DNA of 64,000 nt from Geobacter sp. SVR (GTDB lineage: Bacteria > Desulfobacterota > Desulfuromonadia > Geobacterales > Pseudopelobacteraceae), in NCBI RefSeq assembly GCF_016865365.1, contig NZ_AP024469.1:124001-188000 (forward strand), read 5' to 3'. The notes under the pieces were generated by a model. It worked only from the letters and a program-made list of their open reading frames with translations, ran no database searches and was not told where the DNA came from. Of this stretch, positions 18,591 to 25,682 are shown in pieces. The position numbers were made by a program, and so were the translations under genes. How positions within the stretch are numbered: position 1 is the first letter of the stretch; every line of letters starts with the position of its first letter.

Positions 18591-19964
18591 ATGAGAGAGG
18601 AAAATGATTCTGAAAAGCTTCATCGTACAGCTAAGCTTTTTATGGATTCTGGAGATGCCACATCAGAAGAAGAGGCTGTCCGCAAACTTGAGGGCTTCAT
18701 ATTGTCAATAGAAGTTGGCCCAGACATCGCAACATCCCCAACTCGTCAGGCTATTTTGTTAACAACGGTGAACACGGCCAGACGCTGTTTTCTCGGTGGA
18801 GTTTACGTGTACGGAACTACTGATGTTGAATTGCTTGTGCCCTGGAAAAATTTTAAATCTCTTCAGGATGCCGTGATTGATCTCAGAGGCAAAATTGACG
18901 CTGCGGCAAAAATAACTTCACCCCAAATAATTATTGGTAATGTTCCCGAATCGAGAATTGAATCTGGGTTTTCTATTCGAGCAACTTTTGATGGCTGGTG
19001 TGGTGGAGTTACTCCTTCTGCAACAAAGCAACGTCTTTCGGAATATAAAGAGTTCACTCCATCAGGAGTACTTGCTGGGGGGTTGGCAGTGTCAGAAGCA
19101 TTCCAACATGTTTGCGGTTATGTAATGGCCGGTCGACGCGATGTTGGGATGTCACTGTGGAATCCAAACTCCAACACTTCATGGATGAGCCAAAATACCG
19201 GCCCTGAGCTCAATTCTTTACCCGCCAACCTCTGGATAATTGGCCTTGGACATCTTGGCCAGGCATTCTTGTGGACTCTCGGACTGTTACCATACAAGAC
19301 GCCTGATGAGTTACATCTTGTTATGCATGATCATGACATTATTGACTCTGCTAACGACAGCACCTCACCATTGACATTCCCTGAACTAATCGGAAAGAAA
19401 AAAACACGTGCAATGGCTGACTGGTGCGAGGAAAGAGGATTTAAGACAACACTGATAGAAAGACGATTTGATCAACACTATCGTCTTGGGGACGACGATC
19501 CGCGAGTTGCACTGTGCGGCGTCGATAATGCACAGGCTAGGTCAGTGTTAGAAAAAATCGGATTCCGGTATATTGTCGAAGCCGGACTAGGTAAAGGAAT
19601 ACGTGAATTCATGTCATTCCAGGTACACTCTTTTCCGAGTCAGCAAAAAGCGGATGCTGTATGGAAAGAATATGCGCCAAAGAATAATGATGATGAATTG
19701 GTTGCACAACCCGCATACTCTAACCTTGCAAAAAAAGGTGTGGATTCTTGTGGCATTGCTATGCTGGCGGGTCGAACTGTAGGCGCATCTTTTGTAGGCT
19801 CAACAGTAGCCAGTCTGGTTGTTTGTGACATATTGAGGATGATTCACGGTGGCGACCGATATGCATTGATTGACGGGACATTGTCCTCTCTTGCCAATCG
19901 AACAGCCATATACAATACTTCGGCAAATGTGCCATTCAATCCGGGTATTACGAAACCAAAATAA
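18591..19964 (+). CDS. bilD: BilD, ThiF/E1-like activating enzyme
   Basis: 457 residues. An N-terminal ~200-residue region of unknown fold is followed by an E1-like Rossmann domain: LWIIGLGHLGQAFLWTL (nucleotide loop GxGxxG), MHDHDIIDSAND (conserved Asp after strand 2), and a later DSCGIAML segment whose Cys near residue 385-390 is a candidate catalytic thiol. It adenylates the C-terminal glycine of BilA and hands it to BilB. It follows bilC by 4 nt. The complete set Ubl-E2-JAMM-E1 without a cGAS-like gene distinguishes this from CBASS type II. Confidence 0.87.
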   Translation: MREENDSEKLHRTAKLFMDSGDATSEEEAVRKLEGFILSIEVGPDIATSPTRQAILLTTVNTARRCFLGGVYVYGTTDVELLVPWKNFKSLQDAVIDLRGKIDAAAKITSPQIIIGNVPESRIESGFSIRATFDGWCGGVTPSATKQRLSEYKEFTPSGVLAGGLAVSEAFQHVCGYVMAGRRDVGMSLWNPNSNTSWMSQNTGPELNSLPANLWIIGLGHLGQAFLWTLGLLPYKTPDELHLVMHDHDIIDSANDSTSPLTFPELIGKKKTRAMADWCEERGFKTTLIERRFDQHYRLGDDDPRVALCGVDNAQARSVLEKIGFRYIVEAGLGKGIREFMSFQVHSFPSQQKADAVWKEYAPKNNDDELVAQPAYSNLAKKGVDSCGIAMLAGRTVGASFVGSTVASLVVCDILRMIHGGDRYALIDGTLSSLANRTAIYNTSANVPFNPGITKPK

Positions 19965-19968
19965 AAAA

Positions 19969-19989
19969 AGGCGACCGCTGGGGCCGCCT
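19969..19989 (-). terminator. Terminator of the fic gene
   Basis: On the minus strand a GC-rich stem (AGGCGGCC / GGTCGCCT with one mismatch) is followed by TTTTTTTATTTT. 19 of 21 bases match the terminator at 21664. It also sits where the plus-strand bil message ends, and may serve both directions. Confidence 0.75.
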
Positions 19990-20013
19990 CTCAATCCTGC
20001 ACAGACTCATACT

Positions 20014-21543
20014 TCATTGTGACAACATCGAATTGGCAATGAATTCCGCAAAATGCTTTATCTCACCCCGCGAACTCGCTGCTTCCAGAGCAGCCATGTA
20101 ATCACTTCGTTGCTCAATGCGGATTACTGTCCACGGATACCCACCAGACGCCAGCATGGTATTCATCAGGAACCGGCCCAATCTACCATTGCCATCAAAA
20201 TACGGATGGATGTACACGAAAAGAAAATGTCCAAGAACGGCACGTACGGCTGCGTTGGGCTCCGCCTCCAGCAAGTCGCACAGTTCCGGCATCATGTCAC
20301 GGACCGCTTCCTGGGAAGGCGGGACATGGGATGCGTTCCGGATAAATACCTTGTCTGCCCGATAACCGGCTAGATCCGCCGGCTTGAGAAAGCCGGCATC
20401 GACGTTTGGCGTGAAAAGCTTGCGATACCATGAGCCGTGATCCAGGCGGAATGCAGCGCCCGGGTTTGCACCTGCAAGAATGCCTCTGATCGTTGCCTTA
20501 ACCTCATTATGCGCAAGCCAGTACCCATGAGCAGCCATGGCATTTTTTGCTTCTGCGTCAGAAGCATTATCTTCGGGATTCCAGTTTCCGGTAGCAACCT
20601 TCTGAATAAGCTCGGCAGTTACACGGTACCCCTCAATCGACAGAGAGTGATAGGCATCGGTCTGGTAGGTTTCCTCAACAACCTCCATATATTTATCAAT
20701 ATCTGCTGGAGTGCCAGGTTCGAGTGGGAAACAGGCAATTACTGTTTCCCTCATAGCTTGCCACATCAAGCGCATACGAAGAACGTACGGTGATTGTGCT
20801 CTTGTGAATTGCAGGCTTGGTGGTGCAACGTTAAATGGATTTGTTTCGTTCACCACAAACCCTGCAGCCCGCATGGTTGCTAACACATCATCCGCCAATT
20901 CTTTACGGCCAGATGCCCGCAATGCACCGGCAAGACGCCCGGCAATTGTACTATGGCCCCCTTCAAGCAGTTCGCGATTGAGTTCTGATGCATCACGAAG
21001 TTGATGCAGGGCAATTTGTGCATCCTGTGCAAATGTGACGAAAAATGCTTCGGGCACACGGATGAGTGCTAAAGGCAGGATTAGAGCTCTGACTCCATCA
21101 ACGGCTTGTATTTTTGCTGATGACGGGAAATCCTTGGCCTTATAATCAAGGATTGAACAATCGTCCGGTAGCTGCAACAGGCCGTTTTTCCCAAGCGGCG
21201 AGTGAATCACAACCTGCCGTGGCGAGATTGTTGTGCCGGCGTGTAAAAGCAATGAGTATTCTGCCGATACATGCCATTTATCGCCAAATCTCTCATCGCA
21301 GTAGCCATGAATAAAGTCACGCATTGCCGCATACCAGGGAGTGCTGTCACCGGTGTCCTCTCCCGGGCGTGATGGCATATACCATCCTTTGACAATCAGT
21401 CGCAGGAATCCGTTGCTGACAAGACTTTCCCGCTGTAATCGAGTCAGGTCACTCGATTTTACTGCAGTCTTCCCACCATCCTGCAGTTTTTTCAGGACAT
21501 CGAGTGCATCTGCAAGTCTGCGTTGTGCTGGCGTTGTTGCCAT
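20014..21543 (-). CDS. Fic-domain AMP-transferase with AbiEi-like N-terminal domain
   Basis: About 509 residues; ATG 21543 has AGAGG 7 nt upstream (an ATG two codons earlier is too close). Residues ~1-190 resemble the AbiEi antitoxin fold (KTAVKSSDLTRLQRESLVSNGFLRLIVKGWYMP, a winged helix, then a strand-rich YSLLLHAGTTISPRQVVIHS). Residues ~280-509 form a Fic core with the complete motif HPYFDGNGRLGR near 445 and FLMNTML. The inhibitory S/TxxxE(G/N) helix could be SIEGYR near residue 305. Fic enzymes usually add AMP to a protein hydroxyl. The gene has its own promoter region and terminator, so it is a self-contained cargo gene. Confidence 0.82.
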   Translation of the reverse strand: MATTPAQRRLADALDVLKKLQDGGKTAVKSSDLTRLQRESLVSNGFLRLIVKGWYMPSRPGEDTGDSTPWYAAMRDFIHGYCDERFGDKWHVSAEYSLLLHAGTTISPRQVVIHSPLGKNGLLQLPDDCSILDYKAKDFPSSAKIQAVDGVRALILPLALIRVPEAFFVTFAQDAQIALHQLRDASELNRELLEGGHSTIAGRLAGALRASGRKELADDVLATMRAAGFVVNETNPFNVAPPSLQFTRAQSPYVLRMRLMWQAMRETVIACFPLEPGTPADIDKYMEVVEETYQTDAYHSLSIEGYRVTAELIQKVATGNWNPEDNASDAEAKNAMAAHGYWLAHNEVKATIRGILAGANPGAAFRLDHGSWYRKLFTPNVDAGFLKPADLAGYRADKVFIRNASHVPPSQEAVRDMMPELCDLLEAEPNAAVRAVLGHFLFVYIHPYFDGNGRLGRFLMNTMLASGGYPWTVIRIEQRSDYMAALEAASSRGEIKHFAEFIANSMLSQ

Positions 21544-21663
21544 ATCCATACCTCTGTCTCGGCTAGGTTATTTTGTCTCATACTAGCTAGATTATTGTGA
21601 GTTGTCAACGCTAGACTATTGAGCATTGTTACGGGAAGACTATTATGTTCATCAACGAATAAA

Positions 21664-21684
21664 AGGCGACCACTAGGGCCGCCT
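21664..21684 (-). terminator. Terminator of the minus-strand maintenance operon
   Basis: Minus strand: AGGCGGCC-loop-GGTCGCCT followed by TTTTATTC. It is nearly identical to the fic terminator at 19969 and closes the transcription unit containing the 45-residue gene and radC. Confidence 0.7.
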
Positions 21685-21719
21685 CTATCCAGACCGGACG
21701 GGTATCCGGACTGAAGATG

Positions 21720-21857
21720 CTAGTAGGGTTTCACCCCCGAAAGAATGGCAAGAACCTCGAATTCGCCTCCTGCAAGATTGTTTCTCTGCAGAGCCTTCTC
21801 AAACTCCTCCCAACTCAGTGTGAACTCCCTACCGTTAATGCGTGCTCGAACTGACAT
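21720..21857 (-). CDS. 45-residue hypothetical protein
   Basis: Short reading frame MSVRARINGREFTLSWEEFE... ending VKPY. The ATG at 21857 is preceded by AAGGGGGAT. The composition is that of a normal small soluble protein: two short strands, a helix (WEEFEKALQRNNL) and a second helix. It is bounded by a terminator downstream and strong hairpins upstream, which supports it being expressed. Function unknown. Confidence 0.55.
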   Translation of the reverse strand: MSVRARINGREFTLSWEEFEKALQRNNLAGGEFEVLAILSGVKPY

Positions 21858-21887
21858 GACTCTATCCCCCTTATCGTTGTGATGGTG

Positions 21888-21989
21888 GCCCAAAAGGGCT
21901 CCCTACAACCACCGCTGGAACGGTGGCTCTAAGGAACCCTTTTGGGCTGGGGGAAGAGCCGAGGGAGGGCGTTTGAGCGCCGCTCCCTC
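21888..21989 (-). promoter_or_regulatory. Nested hairpin leader between radC and the 45-residue gene
   Basis: Outer arms GCCCAAAAGGG (21888-21898) and CCCTTTTGGGC (21937-21947) are perfectly complementary and enclose a second perfect hairpin CCACCG/CGGTGG (21909-21926). A third stem, GAGGGAG...CTCCCTC (21961-21989), lies just after the radC stop. No T-run follows, so a processing or regulatory structure is more likely than a terminator. Confidence 0.6.
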
Positions 21990-21994
21990 ATTAT

Positions 21995-22486
21995 TTACAA
22001 GAGTCCCCTTTCAACAAAACTCAGGAACTCGTCATCACCGACTATGATGTGATCAAGCACCTTGATGCCGAGGATTTCGCCACTTTCCTTGAGACGTCTG
22101 GTGATGGCGATATCTTCCTGGCTGGGTGTCGGGTCACCTGTAGGATGATTATGCACGAGGAGCACGGCCGCCGCATTCGAGAGGCATGCCGTTTTGAAGA
22201 CCTCGCGGCTATGGACAATGGCCTGGTTGAGCGATCCAATCGATACTCGATCAAAGCAGACGATCCGGTTTTTGCCGTCCAGATGCAGAACTATGAAGTG
22301 CTCCTTCGTCTCCAGACGGAGATCCCGGAACATCTCGAATACCTGCTGGGGTTGCGTAAACCGCATTGATACCCACTGTGGGGCGTCGTCTCTGACAACC
22401 TCGTTGCGATAACGGGCTTCGATTGCTTTTATGAAGATTCTTTTTGTTGTCGGTGCTGCTGGTTCTCCGAAGAGATCGAGATTCAT
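21995..22486 (-). CDS. radC: RadC-family JAB-domain protein
   Basis: 163 residues, shorter than chromosomal RadC (~220) because the N-terminal helix-hairpin-helix part is missing. The JAB/MPN metal motif is intact: VLLVHNHPTGDPTPSQED, then DHIIVGDDEFLSF. Such truncated RadC proteins are typical of mobile elements; their biochemical role remains unsettled. The start has AGGAGG 6 nt upstream, and that ribosome-binding site is complementary to part of the leader at 22487-22550. Confidence 0.88.
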   Translation of the reverse strand: MNLDLFGEPAAPTTKRIFIKAIEARYRNEVVRDDAPQWVSMRFTQPQQVFEMFRDLRLETKEHFIVLHLDGKNRIVCFDRVSIGSLNQAIVHSREVFKTACLSNAAAVLLVHNHPTGDPTPSQEDIAITRRLKESGEILGIKVLDHIIVGDDEFLSFVERGLL

Positions 22487-22550
22487 GTCCGCCTCCTAAA
22501 ATGTTGAGGGCGGACTCCCCCAAGGGGCAGTGTCCGCCCCCATAGGGTTG
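22487..22550 (-). promoter_or_regulatory. Covarying leader 1 (radC): anti-Shine-Dalgarno switch
   Basis: Reading 5'-3' on the minus strand: segment 1 GGGGGCGGAC, segment 2 GTCCGCCCTC, segment 3 AGGAGGCGGAC (the ribosome-binding site touching the ATG). Segment 2 can pair with either 1 or 3 (GTCCGCC with GGCGGAC, 7 bp perfect). The base changes relative to the other leaders are compensated on both sides. Confidence 0.7.
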
Positions 22551-22567
22551 ATTGTTATTGATTCAGG

Positions 22568-23119
22568 TTACTGGAGCGCCAGTACAGCCTCCCGGAAGTT
22601 CACACCATCAAGTTCCATCGTGGCGCTGATCGAATCCCATGACCGGTTGCAGACAAAGCAATGGACATGGTTATCGTAAAGCGCCATGGACGGATTGCGG
22701 TCCTTGTGAAACGGACAGCATCGATACCGCCCTTTGGAAAATTCGATGATGCTGGTGATGGGATACTGACGGGCTTGGTCGATCATCTCCGGGGTTATTC
22801 CGCCGGGTGCCTGCACCGTCTCCTTGCCATTGACATGGTTGAGAAGCGCTGTTGCCTCCCGTTTCAGGGGGCGCAGCTCCTTTTCCTGGTCTCTGATGAA
22901 GGATTCAGTCAGGGCTTTGACCAGCGGATCAGAACTTCGCTCGATCCGCCGTTGGGCTCCCCAGATTTCACGTTCCAGATGTTTGATTTGCGGTTGCAGG
23001 AATGAAAGTCGGCGCATGATCGCATAGCGTTCCGGTACGCCGAATTCCTTCGCTGCAGAGATGACGGTTTTCACAGTCATTCTTCTCGTACATCCTGTAG
23101 TGTAATGCCCTATGTTCAT
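22568..23119 (-). CDS. CHC2 zinc-finger (DnaG-like) protein
   Basis: 183 residues from ATG 23119, which has GGAGG 5-6 nt upstream and overlaps the previous stop by 4 nt (ATGA). The N-terminal two thirds form a helical/coiled-coil region (FLQPQIKHLEREIWGAQRRIE). The C-terminus is a CHC2-type finger: CCPFHKDRNPSMALYDNHVHCFVCNRS with the conserved C-x2-H...C-x2-C. The TOPRIM catalytic domain of primase is absent, so it binds single-stranded DNA but should not prime by itself. Likely part of element replication. Confidence 0.8.
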   Translation of the reverse strand: MNIGHYTTGCTRRMTVKTVISAAKEFGVPERYAIMRRLSFLQPQIKHLEREIWGAQRRIERSSDPLVKALTESFIRDQEKELRPLKREATALLNHVNGKETVQAPGGITPEMIDQARQYPITSIIEFSKGRYRCCPFHKDRNPSMALYDNHVHCFVCNRSWDSISATMELDGVNFREAVLALQ

Positions 23120-23571
23120 GCTGTGCCTCCAACGATCCTGACCGAACGGAACGGAGTCCCCCAGACGGCTTCGCCTCCGGAACTGCTCCGGGATTTGATC
23201 TCCAGGTGACATGGAATCCACCCGGTTGACCGACCGACGATAAAACGTCGGCGATCCCCATAGCAGTCGATGACCTCCACGCGCTTTCCTTCCAGGCCGA
23301 TCAGATCGGCTGTCAGGTCAACACGCGAGCGCCATCCAGTTGAGATATTCTTCTGGCGGGCTTTATCAACCAGGGCAGCGTACTTGCGATAGGCTGCCAT
23401 GGTGCCGCGTTCGTTTGGAACAGGGGAATTTTCAGGAGAGTTCAGTTCAGTTGCCAAGGCTCCCGCCTTCTTCAAGACGACATCGAAGCCCAGGCAGGTA
23501 TAGAACTCGCCGTGATCGAGAACATAAACACCGCCGGCATAGCCGGGGTTGAGAGTGATTTTTGTGGGCAT
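23116..23571 (-). CDS. Hypothetical protein, maintenance region
   Basis: 151 residues, start preceded by AAGGAGAT 4-5 nt upstream. It opens with a strand-rich segment (ITLNPGYAGGVYVLDHGEFYTCLGFDVVLKKAGALATEL) and ends with a second strand-rich segment (VEVIDCYGDRRRFIVGRSTGWIPCHLEI). No motif recognised. It is coupled to the CHC2 gene and preceded by a structured leader. Confidence 0.6.
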   Translation of the reverse strand: MPTKITLNPGYAGGVYVLDHGEFYTCLGFDVVLKKAGALATELNSPENSPVPNERGTMAAYRKYAALVDKARQKNISTGWRSRVDLTADLIGLEGKRVEVIDCYGDRRRFIVGRSTGWIPCHLEIKSRSSSGGEAVWGTPFRSVRIVGGTA

Positions 23572-23645
23572 GGTCTATCTCCTTTGCAATATGCCGGGGA
23601 GACAGACTTCCTCCTCGGGGAGTTGTCTCCCCGCAGGTTGAAATA
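23572..23645 (-). promoter_or_regulatory. Covarying leader 2: anti-Shine-Dalgarno switch
   Basis: Segment 1 GGGGAGACAAC (fwd 23622-23632), segment 2 GTCTGTCTCCCC (fwd 23596-23607), segment 3 GGAGATAGACC (fwd 23572-23582). Segments 2 and 3 pair over 10 positions with one G-U wobble; segments 1 and 2 pair over 9. Confidence 0.7.
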
Positions 23646-23656
23646 TAGTTGTTGGG

Positions 23657-24178
23657 TCAGTCGCGCAGTCGTTCGTCCCAGCAGCACGCGCCGATAAAAT
23701 GGGCGTAGTCGTCGTGCTGATAGAAGATGCGTGCTGACGATTGCAGAATCATGTTGCCGCAGCCGATGCACTTCACGGCCCGTTCAATGGGGCTGTCTGC
23801 TACCGTCAGTTCCCGGATGAAGGTTTCATCGCAGTTCTGACATTCAAATATCTCCCGGTCGATACCCAACAGGGTGTCGGTTCGTGAGACTTCCAGAAAA
23901 CAGCCGCATACCAGGCAACCGAAATGATCCGGTATACCGGTTTCCGCATTTCTCTCATATTCGTAATTGTTGCGGGCGACGCGTAAATTCTCCTCAAAGT
24001 TAATCTCCATCCGCTTACAGAAGTGCATCAGGTCCGTGAGCATGTCTTTGACGTCATCTTCGTCGCCATCGAAATCCCGTCCTTCGAGTGTCAGGCAGTA
24101 GGCCTGCATAACCGTGTCGATTCGGTCGGCACGCTCCTCGTTGGTCGGTTCGTCTGTCGTTCGCTCAAGAGGGCTCAT
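23657..24178 (-). CDS. Hypothetical protein with zinc-ribbon-like cysteine pairs
   Basis: 173 residues. The N-terminal half is acidic and helical (DGDEDDVKDMLTDLMHFCKR). The C-terminal half has four Cys pairs: CLVCGCF, FECQNCDE and CIGCGN, followed by ACCWDE, suggesting two zinc ribbons. The start follows the previous stop by 1 nt. Family unknown; conserved zinc ribbons would suit a nucleic-acid adaptor. Confidence 0.55.
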   Translation of the reverse strand: MSPLERTTDEPTNEERADRIDTVMQAYCLTLEGRDFDGDEDDVKDMLTDLMHFCKRMEINFEENLRVARNNYEYERNAETGIPDHFGCLVCGCFLEVSRTDTLLGIDREIFECQNCDETFIRELTVADSPIERAVKCIGCGNMILQSSARIFYQHDDYAHFIGACCWDERLRD

Positions 24179-24179
24179 G

Positions 24180-24878
24180 TCACCACCCCCTTACTTTCAT
24201 TTGATTGAGAACCATTCCCAGATTGATTCCAGACTCGGTAATCTTCTCGATGTGTCCAACAGCACGAGCGATTTCGCCGCTGCTCTGGGGTACATTGAGG
24301 AGACATTCTTCCTCGAACCCCTCGACATCGTAGTCGAGAATAATCACGTCCATTTCCGGGAGCTGCTCCGGTGCGTTGCTGACAATGCTCTGCACCAGAC
24401 CGCCTTCGAGGACGAAGCCGACAATCGGTTTGGACGGAGGTGGATCTTCCGTCCGGGGGCCGATATCGCCGGTTTCTGTTTCGCTGATCCGCTGTTCCAG
24501 CCATTGGCCGGTAAAGCTGTACTGAATGTCATCAGCGGTGATGAAGACTGCTCCGCCGCCGAAGCCATCCGGTCTCATCCGCGAACAGGTATAGGCGCTT
24601 TCCTTGGAGATCCAGGGAAGTTCACCGTTGGAGCGGCGAATAATCTCTTGGAACCTGCTGAAAAGATCGTCCTCACTGAGTTCGATCTCTTCTCCGCCGG
24701 GCTCCTCCGGATCGAGGTAGCCATTACAGCACCACTCCTCCGCGTAGAGGTAGAACTTGTCCTCGCCGTCGGATTCAAAGGTGATGCTGAACGCCTCGAT
24801 AATGCGTCGGTCCTCGGCGTTGATCAGGTGTTTGGGAATGGAAGGTTGGAATACTGATTGATTCATGTAGTCTGCCAT
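24180..24878 (-). CDS. Hypothetical acidic protein, maintenance region
   Basis: 232 residues, strongly acidic and free of membrane segments. It includes DDLFSRFQEIIRRSNGELPW and a C-terminal VPQSSGEIARAVGHIEKITESGINLGMVLNQMK. No catalytic motif seen. The start has AAGGAGACAGACC immediately upstream, a site that pairs with its own leader. It is co-transcribed with the zinc-ribbon protein. Confidence 0.55.
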   Translation of the reverse strand: MADYMNQSVFQPSIPKHLINAEDRRIIEAFSITFESDGEDKFYLYAEEWCCNGYLDPEEPGGEEIELSEDDLFSRFQEIIRRSNGELPWISKESAYTCSRMRPDGFGGGAVFITADDIQYSFTGQWLEQRISETETGDIGPRTEDPPPSKPIVGFVLEGGLVQSIVSNAPEQLPEMDVIILDYDVEGFEEECLLNVPQSSGEIARAVGHIEKITESGINLGMVLNQMKVRGW

Positions 24879-24950
24879 GGTCTGTCTCCTTTGATTGATG
24901 GTGCGGGGAGACAGAAACCCCGAAGGGAGACGTATCTCCCCGATGGGGTT
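24879..24950 (-). promoter_or_regulatory. Covarying leader 3: anti-Shine-Dalgarno switch
   Basis: Segment 1 GGGGAGATACG (fwd 24931-24941), segment 2 TCTGTCTCCCC (fwd 24905-24915), segment 3 GGAGACAGACC (fwd 24879-24889). Segment 2 is perfectly complementary to segment 3 over 9 bp (TCTGTCTCC/GGAGACAGA), and segment 1 mimics segment 3. Confidence 0.72.
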
Positions 24951-24962
24951 GGCGGTTAATTG

Positions 24963-25175
24963 TCAGGAAACTCTTCTGATAGAGCCGCCCTTGTCGGTGT
25001 ACCACCCGGGAGGAACCGTGAAACCGTCGCTGAGAACGAACAGCATCTCCGGTTTGTGCTTGTTCCGTACCAAGTAGTAACCACGGCCTTTTGCATCAAA
25101 GGCTTCATAGGCGGTCATGCCATTGGGGTCATTGACGGGTTGCCACTCAAGAGAACTCAGATCTTTCCCTCTCAT
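24963..25175 (-). CDS. Small hypothetical protein (70 residues)
   Basis: Start overlaps the previous stop by 4 nt. Strand-rich: WQPVNDPNGMTAYEAFDAKGRGYYLVRN and FTVPPGWYTDKGGSIRR. It has the feel of a small beta-barrel accessory protein. No family recognised. Confidence 0.5.
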   Translation of the reverse strand: MRGKDLSSLEWQPVNDPNGMTAYEAFDAKGRGYYLVRNKHKPEMLFVLSDGFTVPPGWYTDKGGSIRRVS

Positions 25176-25606
25176 GGTGATTCACCTTGACCGGTCACAT
25201 CTGTGCAAGTTTCCCGTTCATCATGGATGCCTGGCTCGTCGAGTACTACAAGGAGCACCGTGTCGGTTTCCCACCGAACATCAGTATGTTTGTAGTAGCC
25301 AGACCAGAAGAAATCACTGTCGGTGACGTTCAGAGTATTACACTCCATCCGTCCCTCGAATTCCTTCAGGGCTACCTTGCCGTTGTCCGGTTCGGCATCC
25401 CAGTCAGCCGCCATGAAATCACAGGCATGGTTGAATTCGCTGATTTTGTAGGCTTTCATCTGCCTTACAACCACCGCAAGTTTCTTGATCCGCTCGATGT
25501 GCGTGGCATCAAGATCGATGACGGCGTAGTCAGCGTTGTCAGAGAAGAACTCGCTGTTGTCGTGAACGGGAATGATGATGCGTTTTCCTGTGATTGTGTC
25601 TGTCAT
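25172..25606 (-). CDS. Hypothetical protein (144 residues)
   Basis: ATG 25606 has AAGGAGAC 4-5 nt upstream, inside its leader. Sequence begins TDTITGKRIIIPVHDNSEFF, with a central helix and two strand-rich segments (RMECNTLNVTDSDFFWSGYYKHTDVRWETDTVLLVVLDE). No motif recognised. Forms a coupled pair with the 70-residue gene. Confidence 0.5.
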   Translation of the reverse strand: MTDTITGKRIIIPVHDNSEFFSDNADYAVIDLDATHIERIKKLAVVVRQMKAYKISEFNHACDFMAADWDAEPDNGKVALKEFEGRMECNTLNVTDSDFFWSGYYKHTDVRWETDTVLLVVLDEPGIHDERETCTDVTGQGESP

Positions 25607-25670
25607 TACAGTCTCCTTGTTGTATGCGGAGACCGATCACCCCGGCGGGGAATCGATCCCCGCGAGGGTA
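25607..25670 (-). promoter_or_regulatory. Covarying leader 4: anti-Shine-Dalgarno switch
   Basis: Segment 1 GGGGATCG, segment 2 CGGTCTCC, segment 3 GGAGACTG. Segment 2 pairs with 3 over 8 positions (one wobble) and with 1 over 8 positions (two wobbles). The GAUCG variant in segment 1 is unlike the other leaders, yet still pairs. Confidence 0.65.
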
Positions 25671-25682
25671 GTGATGTATGTT

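Noticed and set aside
17125-19964. Type II CBASS
   Set aside because: There are E1, E2 and JAMM proteins but no cGAS/DncV-like nucleotidyltransferase or effector; the first gene is a ubiquitin-like protein, as in Bil.
24114-24857. 247-codon plus-strand frame
   Set aside because: Opposes two coupled minus-strand genes with good ribosome-binding sites; no recognisable protein features.
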